Source: Bostrychus sinensis
Taxonomy: Eukaryota; Chordata; Actinopteri; Gobiiformes; Eleotridae
Reading direction: 5' to 3'
Assembly (NCBI GenBank): GCA_020698575.1
Contig: CM036244.1
Location: forward strand, 24,794,034-24,858,033
Length of the DNA: 64,000 bases
Shown here: piece after piece, positions 47,301 to 59,444 of the stretch
Numbering within the stretch: the first letter of the stretch is position 1
How the letters are laid out: each line of letters begins with the position of its first letter
Translations under genes and position numbers: made by a program
Notes under the pieces: generated by a model
Told to the model about the DNA's origin: nothing
Databases searched by the model: none
What the model saw: only the letters and a program-made list of their open reading frames with translations

Positions 47301-50138
47301 CATATTATACACTGATGGAATCATCGCTCATCCACACTGGTCAATGACACAGGCTGTACGTATGCATTTGGTTCAGTCTCCAAAATGTTTACAATGCAAA
47401 TGGCACAACAAAATAAACAGTATAATCCCCTCTGATATCTTTTTTATTTTCTCTCATTTTAGGAGGTGGTGGAGGCCATTGGGGCAGGGGTGCAAGCCTC
47501 TGGTAATGCATCCTTTGTAAGCCAGTGGGATCTAGCCAGTGCCTTCTTCTTCTCAGGGACCATCATTACTACCATTGGTGTGTATCCAGTGTAGATGTAT
47601 TACATTAAGTGCTTTGTACATTACATTTGTATTAAATAATGGGCTAAATTTATCTCAGGTTTTGGGAACATCTCTCCAAAAACTGATGGAGGCCAGTTGT
47701 TCTGTATTTTCTATGCCTTGGTGGGAATACCATTGTTTGGTATCCTGCTCGCTGGAGTTGGTGACCACCTGGGTACTGGACTGAGGAAAGCTGTGCTTAA
47801 AATAGAGACTATCTTCCTGGTTGGTTATTGCTCTTCATATTTGTAGGTATGACTTCATTCGTTGTACTAATTTTTTTTTTCTCTCTTTACTGGCAGAAAT
47901 TTCGAGTTAGTCCTACTATTGTGAGAGTCATATCAGCTGTCCTGTCCATTCTGCTGGGATGTCTGCTCTTTGTGGCTGTGCCTATCCTGATTTTTCAAGA
48001 AGTGGAGGGGTGGTCTCTACTTGAGTCAGCATACTTTGTAGTTATCACCCTTACAACGGTTGGCTTTGGTGATTATGTTGCAGGTAACTGCTGACTGAGC
48101 ATTAGTGTTTGTTATGATCATTTCACAAAACATTAAATGTACAAACCCTAGAGTTACATATAGTGGACTGGCCTGTGTGACAAGATAAGCAAGATACCTT
48201 TCAGGAAAAAGTATGACAAATGTTATGAAATTTGTCATGATTTATATGTGTAGAACATGTGGATACAGGGTTACAAGCAGAATCTCAGCTTGAAATGATT
48301 TGAAAGGCTTGAAACTCAGAGCACAGGACTTGGGACTTGACTGGGACTTGAGGACAAAGACTTAAGACTTACATGCAAAACAATTACTAGCCTCTGTTGT
48401 GAAGTTACCTCAAGGTCTTACATGGCAATGATGTGTTAACATTAGTCTCAGTTTACAGCATATATACTGTACATGTGTGGAGGGGCAGGCCTGGCACTAA
48501 CGTTCACACTACTTTTATCTCATTAAAGAGCTAACTTTGCTGTGCAAAGGCCGTGGCTTGTATTGTCACTATGGTAAATAGACTGTGAAACCATAATAGA
48601 ACTGAATCTTTATTGTCACTGCACAAGAAAAACATAATAGGATGGAAAGCTTTGATGCACAAGTAAAAGAGCTTATAAAAAGGCTACCATCTTACTATCT
48701 TCACAAATATGAATAGAAACTATAAAATTGCAAACTCTAATTCTAAAAGATGATTAAAACTCATAATTCAGACTTGCATTTCATGGTACAAATTGTATAC
48801 AGCTCCCGGCACACTGAATGATGACATATTGCACTCACATCAGTGTTTTACAGCATCGTTAGCAGCATCAGCTCTAGGATCGAAAATGCTAAATACAAGT
48901 TTATACTGTAACAGGGCTATTCAACAGGTGGCCCGGGGGCCAGGACCGGCCTATCAGTCAAAGTGGACTGGCCCTTGGCCCATAAATTATAAATAATGGT
49001 AAATAATTTGGGCAATTGGGCAATATGGCAATTTGCGACATTTTGCAGCACTGGTACAGCAGTACAGGGGAGAGTCCTTTTGACAATTTGGCCAATAGGA
49101 AAATATAGTTCAACAGATAGATAGATAGGTAGATAGATAGAAATACTAACCCTAACCCTATCTATCTATCTATCTAATAGCCCAGCTGTAGTACAACTTG
49201 TTGTATGATTCTCTAATGTAAAAAAACATCCACCTTGCATCTGCCCTTGTCTGCCAATTGCTCATATCCCTTTCTCTCTTTAAAAAGATTTAAAGTGTTC
49301 TGTCCACAGGTGATTCTGGATATGAAGGCAGTGACCACTGGTATAAGCCGCTGGTGTGGTTCTGGATCCTTCTGGGCCTAGCTTATTTTGCATCGATCCT
49401 GGCAATGATTGGTAACTGGCTTCGGGTGCTGTCAAAGAAAACGCGAGCTGAGGTACTCTCCTCTTGTCTGCTCATTTGTTATCTGTTTCCTGTCTCTCCA
49501 TCATCTGTGGTTTTGTGTTCTGATTTTAGATGGAGGAGCTGCGAGCCCACGCCTCCGACTGGACTCAAAACATCCAGAACATGTCAGTAGATTTCAGGAT
49601 CCCAGGAAAGATTGACGACCCTTTCAAACGTCACAGGCGAAAGCGTCGCCATGGAGGACGCAGCCATCGTAGCCATGGTCACAGTGTGTCAGGAACAGGG
49701 GCCCAGGACGGGAATGAAGAGCGTCAAGAGAGCCAAACAGAGTCTGAATCTTATTCCTCCTCTTCCTATACATCTGATGAAGACTCAGAGTCAGGCTCTG
49801 AGTCAGGGTCCCAGGCCACACAAACAGATCGAGTGCCTGAAGAGAAACCTGCAGAGCCCCAAACTTTACCAGAACCCCATCTTTCTCAGCCGCTGGACTA
49901 CTTTGGGGAAAATTTGGCCTTTATTGATGAGTCTTCAGATGCTCAGAGTGGAAAACTAAATTTGGATCCTCTGCTGGATCCCACACAGCCCAATGGTGTG
50001 CGCTCTCGACACCCAAAGAGGAGACGCCACAGAAGGCATGTTTCACACAGAAGCCCCAAAATCGACAATACCATCCCTGAGATAAGAGAACCCAATGGAA
50101 ATGCAAGGCCAATTTCAGATCCACCATCAAAGCCTTAA
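44309..50138 (+). CDS. kcnk4: TRAAK-type two-pore-domain potassium channel (K2P4)
   Basis: Exons: 44309-44497 (the exon itself opens at 44227), 47463-47577, 47659-47819, 47897-48083, 49310-49452 and 49530-50138. They total 1404 nt (467 aa), phases consistent. M1 is at about residues 5-24. An extracellular cap follows with NFTC (sequon plus the cap cysteine) and a second sequon, NAS. Filter 1 is TIGFGN (100-105), filter 2 is TVGFGD (209-214), and M4 ends GNWLRVLSKKTRAE. TREK/TRAAK channels are plasma-membrane leak channels gated by membrane tension, lipids and temperature. The C-terminal LDYFGENLAFIDESSD (387-402) closely matches human TRAAK LDYPSENLAFIDESSD, which decides the subtype over KCNK2/KCNK10. 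The tail between (about 296-385) has His/Arg-rich then Ser/Glu-rich low complexity and makes the protein longer than human TRAAK (393 aa). The 47819 donor (ctg|gttggt) is weak. The paralogue letter (a or b) is not determined. Confidence 0.93.
45005..45310. repeat. Interspersed repeats in kcnk4 intron 1, including Rex/RTE-like copy 2
   Basis: At 45040-45085, gactggagcctatcccag followed by cttaggtggg matches a common fish LINE-derived repeat. At 45184-45310, gacaggaagggcatccagca, then ctgccaaatcaatatgcg, then ctaggaggcagatgatttgc and gaaaaagccaaaaggaaag give the second copy of the family also at 43330 and 60090. The intron (44498-47462) is otherwise AT-rich with no exon seen. Confidence 0.55.
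48905..48990. repeat. Interspersed repeat fragment in kcnk4 intron
   Basis: gggctattcaacaggtggcc followed by cgggggccaggaccggcc matches the end of a common fish repeat of the tattcaactggcggcccg type. Only this end is clear. Confidence 0.45.
49114..49180. repeat. Inverted (GATA)n/(TATC)n pair with a CCCTAA core
   Basis: About 26 bp of gatagatagata (49114-49140) is followed by aaatactaaccctaacccta (49141-49160) and then tctatctatctatctaatag (to 49180). The two tetranucleotide arms are reverse complements and can form a hairpin. The spacer contains two tandem CTAACC units, resembling vertebrate telomere repeats. Confidence 0.85.
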
Positions 50139-50715
50139 GACTCAGTGATTGCAGAGGCTCCATTACTAGCACAAGTATCATGAGAGAAATAAATGAAATG
50201 AAATGCATTCAGTGTTTGAAAGAGGAATCTACCACATGGCAGTTTATTTGTGTATGTGTATTGCTTACTTACAGACATTTAAATGAACTCCTTAGCCTTA
50301 TCCTCAGCCATTTGTGTTTGCATTTGATACTCTTAGCATGCGGGTGTGTATGCCTCAACCAAACAAAATGAAGTGACTTTAATGCTAGTCACATAGACAA
50401 AATGAGGAGTGACTGCTCTCTACTGGGCCTTAATGAAAATGCACTACACCACTAGCTATTTAAACACAGTTGTTCTCAGATACAGTAAGTCACATATGCA
50501 AAACCTTATATCAAACAAATTTCTAGGTCAGAAATTGCCTTTCACAGACAGCTTCTTCTTAAAGCTGCCAACCATCAAACGGGTACTAAATGTGTTGTAC
50601 TTTTTTGGTATGTATCAAACTTTTTATAACAATATAAAATATGTGCATTTTGAAAGACTAATGCATTACTTCAACATGTATTCTGCATATAATAAAACAT
50701 TTTTATCAGTACAAG
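50139..50715 (+). other. kcnk4: kcnk4 3' UTR with polyadenylation signal
   Basis: Sequence after the TAA at 50136-50138. The canonical AATAAA at 50691-50696 is the first clear polyadenylation signal; an earlier aataaatg at about 50188 is close to the stop and less likely. Confidence 0.55.
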
Positions 50716-51175
50716 GCTGATTTTGACTGAACTCTTGACGACAAAGCAATAATGTAATGTGGGCCTAAAGTATAAGCGGCCCTTTGGTGGCAGCACAGGG
50801 TCTTTCTATGATCAAACCCAGTTGTTTAGCATGGACTGAAATGCTGTATGCAGCAGGGGTCCCCAAAGTGGTGGCCAGGAGGCACCGATGGGGGGGCACA
50901 AAATGATTTTCAAAAATCCTAAAAACCAAACCATACATGTAAATCATACAATAATAATAATAATACACACCTTTCTATGATTTTTTGTCACATTATTTTA
51001 AAGGCTTGGTCTTTTTGTTGTAGTTTTCTTATAGGTCATTAAGTTGACCTTAGACTAAGAAATACAGAGTTGGAAAGTAATTAAGTACATTTTATAAAAC
51101 ATACTTTTTAACAAAAATTTAACAGATTTTTTTTTTTTTTTTAGAAATCAGTAAATAAATAAATAAACTGACCAC

Positions 51176-51392
51176 ATTTATATAGTGCTTCTCTACCTTC
51201 ATAGGTACTCAAAGTGCTTTACATCAAGGAAACATTCACCCACCCCAGTGTGCACAGACACCGGAGAAACGGTGGATTAAGTGTCTTGCCCAAGGACACA
51301 ACGACAGTGTGCAACAGTGGGAGTGGGGATTGAACCTCCAACCTTCTGGTTAGTGGACAAGCGGCTCTACCAACTGAGCTACAGCCGCCTAA
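51176..51392. repeat. High-copy teleost interspersed repeat
   Basis: Ordered landmarks are tatagtgcttctctacc, tactcaaagtgctttacatc, ttgcccaaggacacaacg, gggattgaacctccaacc and ctaccaactgagctacagcc. This layout matches a very abundant fish repeat. The last 35 bases resemble the anticodon-side half of a tRNA-type sequence, but no full cloverleaf forms. Confidence 0.65.
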
Positions 51393-51495
51393 GTGTTGGT
51401 GGTTTTCAGTCATCTAGGTGAGATTCTGAGTCATCCCAATGAAATTCGAGTAAAAAGGTTAAGAAAAACATCTGGACAGAGTTTTGTTTTTAGTG

Positions 51496-51496
<1 letters not shown>

Positions 51497-51570
<74 letters not shown>
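51497..51570. repeat. (TA)n microsatellite, about 37 units
   Basis: Uninterrupted TA dinucleotides for about 74 bp. Long TA tracts can extrude cruciforms and are often length-variable or misassembled. Confidence 0.95.
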
Positions 51571-51573
<3 letters not shown>

Positions 51574-53116
51574 GTACTTATTTTCCCTCTTTCAAAACCA
51601 ACTAGTGATATATGTCATTGGGAAATGTTTATGTTGCCCTGATGATCTCTGTAAATCACAGTAGTGAAGACAGTGGGAATGCAGTGTTGTCTATATGCCC
51701 TTTAGAATGTATGGCCTATAGTGGATAGTATATAGAGTTCCTCAGCTAATGTAAGTGATACCTTCTGGAAACTCAATCTGTTTTAATCTGAAAATGGGAC
51801 CAAGGGCAAGATATGAGAGGGAGCAATATGTTTCCTTTATGTCCAGAATTGCTGTGATGACTTTGCAAGAAGAACCATTGAACTGTCATGCCAAATTGGA
51901 AAACTTTTACTCAAAAACTAGCAACATACATGAATGCGTTTTTATATTTTCACCCAGTAGGGGGCAGACTCAAAGATTTGACTAACCATTCTTTGTTATT
52001 ATAAAGTTACTTCTATACATCCCAACTACTAGGCTACAAGTCATTGTTTAATGTGACTTGTGCGTATGTATCCTATTATTTTTGTAAGATTTTTGGCAGA
52101 ATGGGGTGTCCCATCTGGCATCACTTACTGAGTAAATGTAAGAAGGCCGATTAGGCTACGTATTTGAAGATACCACATGAATGTTTGTTGCTCTTTGGAA
52201 ATCTGACACTTTGCTGCGGGATGTGTACAAAGAAAAAGCAGCGCCCTGGTACTGGGATCCTGGGGAAGTTAGCAGGCAGCAGTGATGCGCAGTGGCAGTG
52301 AGTGACCTTTAACTGCAGGACACAGGCGCTCAGCTGCCATAACGTCATCGGGAACACAGGTGTAATTCATGGTTTGCTCCACTAAGGGGCGAAGTGTACG
52401 GTGACCTTATTCCAAGGGAAAATTCAATAGAGTTCAAAAATCCATTTTTGCAAGTTTAGTAAAAAAAAAAAAAAAAAGAGGCTATGGGCTAGTAAAAACA
52501 AACAAACCGGCTTTCTTACGTCAAATGTGTCTAGAATCAGGCTCTAACACAGGCTATTTATTTTTCTCGTTGTTTACTCAAGTCACGTGATTACCAATTT
52601 GCATTTCTTTTACGCATCGGCCATACAGACAGTCATGCTATTGGCTTTTCAGTGTCCTTCTAATCATGATTTAAGAGTTTATATATAAGTTGGTGGCTGT
52701 TCTCGATCAGCTGCGCTGTGGCCGTGACTCACTGATGCAGAGGCCAATGCTTTTTCAATAGGCTACCACCAACAGTACAATGACTCCTTGGTGTTTGAGC
52801 TGACACCTGTCTAAGGTCACAACCTGTTGTAAGAAACACCCTGGGGACCCAAGCCGGCATTAACAGCCTGTCTCTACTCTGCTTGGCTTTTAATCCCCAC
52901 CAAATGCCCTGCTCGTTATATTATGATGCTGAAGATTCATTCCTAGCCAGAATAAATCCTAGACATTTTTATTTAGTGCAGTAAATTAATACAAAAATGT
53001 ATGATTTTATAAAAACATATATGGTATATTTCCACTAATGGGGTGATATCATAGACTGCACCATTATGATTATGATGCAGCTCCGCAGAATTGCAGTGTC
53101 TGCAGCAGAGACTCAA

Positions 53117-53135
53117 TGACCTTGCTTCAAGGTCG
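53117..53135. promoter_or_regulatory. esrra: Inverted pair of ERR-type half-sites upstream of esrra
   Basis: TGACCTTG at 53117-53124 is the complement of CAAGGTCA, and tcaaggtcg at 53127-53135 is a near-match on the opposite strand, with only 2 bp between them. ERR receptors bind TNAAGGTCA, and human ESRRA is known to auto-regulate through repeated half-sites in its promoter. The pair lies about 5 kb before the start codon and about 1.2 kb before the GC-richer segment near 54300. Other half-site matches are at about 52299 (tgaccttta), 52814 (aaggtcac), 55187 (gcaaggtcac) and 55630 (tgacctttg). Confidence 0.4.
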
Positions 53136-54239
53136 TAGTGACACTGCCGTCAGTTTTTCCTCTCGTGCGCGCACCACGTAAATCCTGCATAGTGGTCTGC
53201 ATGTGACCAAGGCGGACACACGCAGGCAGCCCTGTCTTTCCTGCACTTTTGACACCGCCAGGCAAATGTAATGACTACTTATTGGATTAATCCCAGGCTG
53301 AACTAACGCTTGTCTGTCCATAGTCAAGACTTCAAACCGGGGAAATGTTTGATCTTATTCTAAATCACTGGACAAGCCCGTCAGCGCTTCAACAACCTTT
53401 TTCCTCTTTGTGCCAGCTGTTACTAGGCATGTTAGAGAACAGAAGGGCGGACTATTTTAAGAAGTAGTAGTGAGAACAAAAAAGGAAAAAAATGCCCACA
53501 TCTTAATTTGCTTAGGCTATAAAACTTTACAGTGTAGTCTGCGATTAGGCTAAACAATACCATTTGATTAACCCGATTATACCCTCTCTCATCTCTTTGC
53601 GGTGGTCTGGTCGATTTGGCTACTGTCCAAGTGGTGGAGTGAGACGGGTCAGTGTCACAAGACCAACAGCATGACTTGTTTCCATAGTGGTAGGCTACTG
53701 CAAGGGGTACAACCGCCCCTTTTTTTCTTTGGGCACCCCAGTTTGAGATATTCAAAAAAGTTCTAGGCTACAGTTCCATATTTATATAAGGATACAAAAA
53801 GTGTTACCAAAAACTTATTTTAAATTCAGCAGTTGGCCCTACAGTGGTTATAGTTTATAATAAAGCCTATCCAACCATCCCCACTATATATTCTACCAAA
53901 AAGCAACTAAAACAAAACTAAATTATGAACTGTTTCTATGAATTACAGTTATTTACGTTGCGGACATAGGCTACTGTATACTGAAGTCTGAAAGTGAGGA
54001 TGACGCGTGTGGAAGGTGCGCACAAACGTAACAGACTCACGCAAATCGTGAAGAGGGCGGAGAAAAACAGCGGGACACGAGCCTACGTCATTAAAGTAAA
54101 GTTAGCGAAAACCAATGTCTTACGTTTGTCAAAATAAAAGCACCGCCTATATCACTTGCCAGTTTATACTATGAAAATGGAAATATTTCACTTCTATACA
54201 GGCGTCTTGTAAGAACCACTATTTTTGACTCCGAAATAG

Positions 54240-54600
54240 TGTGTTTTTCGCCCGCTATTGTGGACGCCATGTGACTGACCTCTGTTTTATTATGAAAAGT
54301 TGACCGGATGCGTACGTGCTGCCTCTGTGAGGGGGTGAAGCTCCCCAGACTATCTCCGTCGGTGTTGGCAGCAGAAGAAGGTAATTTATAACGCCGCTGT
54401 ACGGATCGGGACAGACGGACAGACAGCGGGTTGCCGGCTTGTGACAGACCCTTCCAGACCCAGTAACGCTTAAATGTTTTGCTAGCATCGCTGTGATGCT
54501 GCGACGGTGGCCTCAAATCGGTTAACCCGAGTGTGGACTGGGCTTACTCCATATAAAAGCACGTCTGCGATGTTTCTGCATACACTAGTAAGTAGCATCA
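54240..54600 (+). promoter_or_regulatory. esrra: Candidate promoter region of esrra
   Basis: GC and CpG content rise relative to flanks between about 54240 and 54530, followed by a TATA-like tataaaag at 54552-54559. It lies upstream of a plausible 5' UTR exon at 55921-55990. The transcription start and first exon boundaries cannot be fixed by eye. Confidence 0.35.
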
Positions 54601-55920
54601 CCTGGCATACAGTTAATAGATATTGCTGCTAGCGACAACCTATTGGTTTACCTTTTTTGCTGCCGTGGCCGATGTCGACAGCTTATGTAGAGCTAAGTTT
54701 GCGTGGCCGCGTTACCGGGGGTAGGGCATGGAGCAGCTGGAGAACACAGCAGCCGAGCATACATTGTGTGAAAATAATTATCATTAGGCTGAAAGCTGTG
54801 ACAGTGCAGCTGACACAACACCTACCGAGAGCCTACATTAATCACAGTTTTACACTCTTTGCTGCAGTTTGTCTTCTGTTTCCATGAATGTATTTTGATG
54901 CAAACAACCAATAAGAATCCCAGTTAGTTTCTTTGTAAGAAAGTGTAAGAAAATTGTTTATTTGTTGTTTGCACTTCATAACTACCGCTGCATGTGCAAA
55001 TAATGTCACTCGTATGTCAACATTAGGTGGTGCTTTGCAATGCTATTAAGTCCTCATGATTTTGCTCTTTGTCCTAACATACTGACATTTCATAGTTACA
55101 AAGCCTCCCGGACCAGGATTGAGACCGCTGATCTTAAGGTATAATCTACTTTGGCAATTAACCTTTCACCGGTCCGAGATCAGTAGGCAAGGTCACTCTT
55201 GGGTGCTGTTCTCCTCGTCTCCGCCGTGCGCCGCATGTAAAGCCCTCTGTGCGTTTTATCAGAGATAAAGACCATCGCTGCTTCCCCTACCTGTGATAAG
55301 CAACTTTTAAATAGGTAAATACAAAGGGAGTTTTATTGTGACTTTTGGCTTGTCACACAAGGCAAAGAAATATAAATACAAGATGGGAGTTCAAAATTAT
55401 CTTTTTGCTGAATTAGTGATTGCCATTAGTTTGTTTGACCCCTCCACAAAAAAGTCAAAATTTCACACCAGAAAAAACTTATTAGGCTAAGTTAGGTTAT
55501 CTGTAAAAAGTATCAAGCCCACTTAATTATTTACAGAGTTATTACTAAACTTCAACCTATACAAGACTGTATGAGTGAGGGACAAGGGGTTGGCTTCACT
55601 CTGACTGTCCTTCAAGCATTCCTGTGGCTGTGACCTTTGGAGTGTGTGTGGTGCATGTTAGGGGGAGGGAACAGGACTAGTGTGAAACAATCTGTACACA
55701 CAGAGTTTAAGTTATTTAAAAACAAACTGCAGCCACCATACTACACTATTATTGTTTTTTTTCTTTCTATAAGTACGCTCTAAAGTGTGAACTTTGGCAC
55801 TGTATTTAAGAACATAATCTTGTACAACCAATGTGTGGACATTATTGTCCGTATAAGAAATTGCAGCTTAACGTGGTTGTTATATCCTTGGTTAAAGTAA
55901 TGAAAATGTGTCCTTTGCAG

Positions 55921-55990
55921 GTGTCCTGATACCTTCAGAAACAATTCATAGCTACTCTTGGACAAAGCAGTTATAAACTTCAAACTCCAG
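55921..55990 (+). other. esrra: Possible 5' UTR exon of esrra
   Basis: A 70-nt segment bounded by a strong acceptor (tcctttgcag) and a donor (actccag|gtcagt). It contains no ATG, so it would be non-coding. It lies between the candidate promoter and the start-codon exon at 58137. Confidence 0.35.
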
Positions 55991-58142
55991 GTCAGTAGAC
56001 AACAGATAATCCTAAATTTAAGCATGTATTTGTTTCATTTCTAAGCAAATGATTAGTTGCTGCAAGTGTGTTCTGCAAACCATTGTGCAACCTGCTTATC
56101 AAACCTGTCGACTGTCTAAACAGAAAAAAACTGCTTTGCTCCTCCAATATCTTATATACCATCATGTTTTCTATTATGCTCCAGGTGCCCTCTGCTAATG
56201 TCAGTATAATGTCTGTATATTGTTACATTTTACATACAATCTTATGCTCATAAACTATTTTGTAACAAATCTGTTTACTAGATGCCACACCACCCAGTTT
56301 TCTTCTTGTTCTGATGAGGTAGTTTTATTCAAGGCAGCTGCAGAAACCATTTAATATGCCTAACATTGGTGCTGAGGTTGATAACCTTTTACTGAAAAAC
56401 TGTCACCTTGAATTTCCAGATCATCTGAAGAACAGACACACGTTGACTGAATATATAAACTATATTAGTCACTGCTTTGAAGGAGGCAAATAAATCATTA
56501 AGATGACTGTTATAAAACTGCAGAGCCACTGTTGTATACACCAATTATTATTATAACCTAATACCACAACATAAGATATTGTGAGCACTTGGTGGGGCTT
56601 CATCTATTTCACTGTTTTATTAATGGCAAAAATATGTTTAGTAGTTTGTATGCTAAATTACTTGCTTTTATCGAGCCTAGGCCCAGGGGTTAAATAATTA
56701 ACTTGGAATAATTAACGTGAAAGTAGACTATTCCTGAATGTGTAGGGTAAAAACTTGCTGTATTTGGTACTAAATAAGAAAACAATAGTCTGTGTGGGGT
56801 GTAACTGCCTGCTGACAGTGGTGTTGTCTGTAAACAAAAGGAAGTGCACGGTAAACTGCGACATGTTGTAGTTAGTTAATTCAGCCTTTATTACCTCCCA
56901 GCTGTTGGAGAAAGCCGACTGTAGCCCGGCCCATCATTGCACACAACCAACACGAGTTAGCAAGCGCCATGGAATGATTGCTTTTAAATTTGTGCCATGA
57001 TACTAGAACAACGAGAAAAATAATTACTAAAATAGTCGTAATTGACAGGTAAGATGTCACCTATTGTATGCAAAAGTAAGATTTGATGCAACGCTCTATC
57101 ACATAGCTTTGGCGGCCAAGGTTCAGAGTTAACACTTAGCATTAGCCACCACAAGCTAACCAGCTATCTGCTGCTAACCCAGTTATCTTTCGCTTTTGAG
57201 GCTAACACTAGCTACCCACAGCATACTGGTAAATGTATCTGTTTACATGGCAACAGTGAGCCAGTTTGGCCAAAGTGTGATAGTTATATATTATTTGTAC
57301 AACGAACAAGTGACTTATGCTTGTTTGTTTTTACATTTTCATTTGGTCCTCATAAGGTAATCATTCAACTGTCCAGCGGTGTACATGGACGGGGTGATTA
57401 GAGCTTAGCTTGAGATTTTAATTGTTTTATTGTATTGACTGTATGTATTGTTTTTTTGTTTGTTTGTTTTTGTTTTTTTGTAAAGACAATCAAGTTGGTC
57501 ACTAATGTAAGCCACCATGTAAAGATAAATTAAAGTATGCAAAGTGTGCTGTGGCCCTTCCCGTGCTAGCAGTGTTTATGTTCAAGTTAAGAGCAGAGGG
57601 AGGGCAAAATCCAAGTAGAGTACATGACTCCCTGCCACTACTGGACAGGTCAAGCTGTTGTATTGTTAACTGTAGTACTGTACCTATATCTACTGGGTTT
57701 CAAAAGCAAGTCTCATTAAAAGCTGAGAGTTTAAATATATTGTGACGCTGAGAGTTTCAGTTGGCTTCTTTATTATTAGGACTTGTAATAGACATTTTGC
57801 CTAAAAGTACCAAATCAGAAACCTTTAAAATAGTGTCCACACAAACATCCACAATTGCATGGAGTTTTTATACTATATAGTAACTATATTGATGCTCAAT
57901 ACAATAATGCAGTAAAGCAGGTTATGGTTTGTTTGTAGGTGACCTTCATACAGTCACCTTTGCCACTCTAATACTATATATCTACTGCATTGGACAAAGA
58001 CTTCACACCAGTCAACTAAAATGTAATGAAAATGACAATACTGTAACATGGAACTATCACAAACGCATTTTAGTGTTTTTGATAATTTCTGAGACAACTT
58101 TATTCTCTTACTGATTGTAATGTTTTATTTCTTGTAGGCATC

Positions 58143-59381
58143 ATGTCTTCCAGAGAGCGTCGGTCAGATGTCTACATAAAGGCAGAGCCAAGCAGTCCAG
58201 AGGGTGGCGGAGGAGGGCGCACCAGTCCAGGTGGAGCTTCCTCAGACTCCTCACAAAGTGGAGGTGGAGGAACCAGAGGGGACAGTGCAAAAAGATACTC
58301 TCCTCCTCTCTACACACCAGCTTTACGTTGTCACTTTAAGGACGAAGGTGGTGATGGAGCAGAAGAAGGCTCTACAGGAAATGGGGCAGGGCGCTGCAAG
58401 TATGCTCTTAGTACACTACCCAAGAGGCTGTGTTTAGTTTGTGGTGATGTTGCCTCAGGTTACCACTATGGTGTGGCCTCATGCGAAGCCTGCAAAGCCT
58501 TCTTCAAGAGAACCATCCAAGGTTAGTATTGCATTGGAGTGTGCCACTATATTGTTGGTAGTGTTTTAGACACATAGACAGTAATTGTGAGGATTAAGTC
58601 AAACTCAACCTCAATCACAGCTCTCTCTATTTAGGCCTCACATACCATACTAAAAATCTTTTTTTAAACCAGCCTCAATGCATTGTCTATAACCTGCCCT
58701 TCTGGTTTATACCGCTTCCTTACTAAAACTAGTATGAACTCACTAGACATATCACATCACTTGATATGACATACTGATCAATGCATATACATCCTTACAT
58801 TATTACTTGCCTTCTAAGTTGAACTTGACTTTGTCTTTTTTCCCTTTCAGGCAACATTGAATACAGCTGTCCAGCATCAAATGAGTGTGAAATCACCAAA
58901 AGGCGCAGAAAGGCTTGCCAGGCATGCCGCTTCACCAAGTGCCTAAAAGTAGGCATGTTAAAAGAGGGTGAGTGCTGATGGTATGCAGACTAATAACTTT
59001 GCCAAAACCCGTTGTTGCTGGTTTAAATATTGTTTATTTAATGGTATGCATAGTGCTTATGTTAAGTTTTATAATGTAGGAGTTCGCCTTGACAGAGTCA
59101 GAGGTGGAAGACAGAAGTACAAAAGACGCCCAGATGTGGAAAATGCAACATACCAGAGTGCCCCATTACCCCTCACAAAGGAGAGTGAAAAAGGTGAGAA
59201 CTTGAGACGATATGTTTACTGACAGCAGTAGTAACTATGGTGGTCAGGGGGAGACTGCTCAGCTGCAAAATCTTGCTCTGAAAGTACAACAGGGCATGAT
59301 TTTGTTTGAAGTAGCCCTTCTAGAGCTGTCCGAGAACTAATGTAAGAACTGTGTAATCAGGTACTGTCCTTACTTTTTAAA

Positions 59382-59444
<63 letters not shown>

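Larger units (their letters stand above)
50716..54200. other. Intergenic, kcnk4 to esrra; repeats and candidate regulatory sites
   Basis: No coding exon is supported. Repeats are the interspersed copy at 51176-51392, the (TA)n tract at 51497-51570 and an A-tract near 52461-52477. Candidate nuclear-receptor half-sites occur at several points from 52300 onward and are listed separately. Confidence 0.5.

Noticed and set aside
51330..51392. Possible tRNA gene (accaactgagctacagcc)
   Set aside because: Only part of a tRNA-like arm is present, within an interspersed repeat; no full cloverleaf or A box at the right spacing.
54169..54516. 115-codon minus-strand frame at the esrra promoter
   Set aside because: No domain or splice context; likely a chance frame in CpG-rich sequence.
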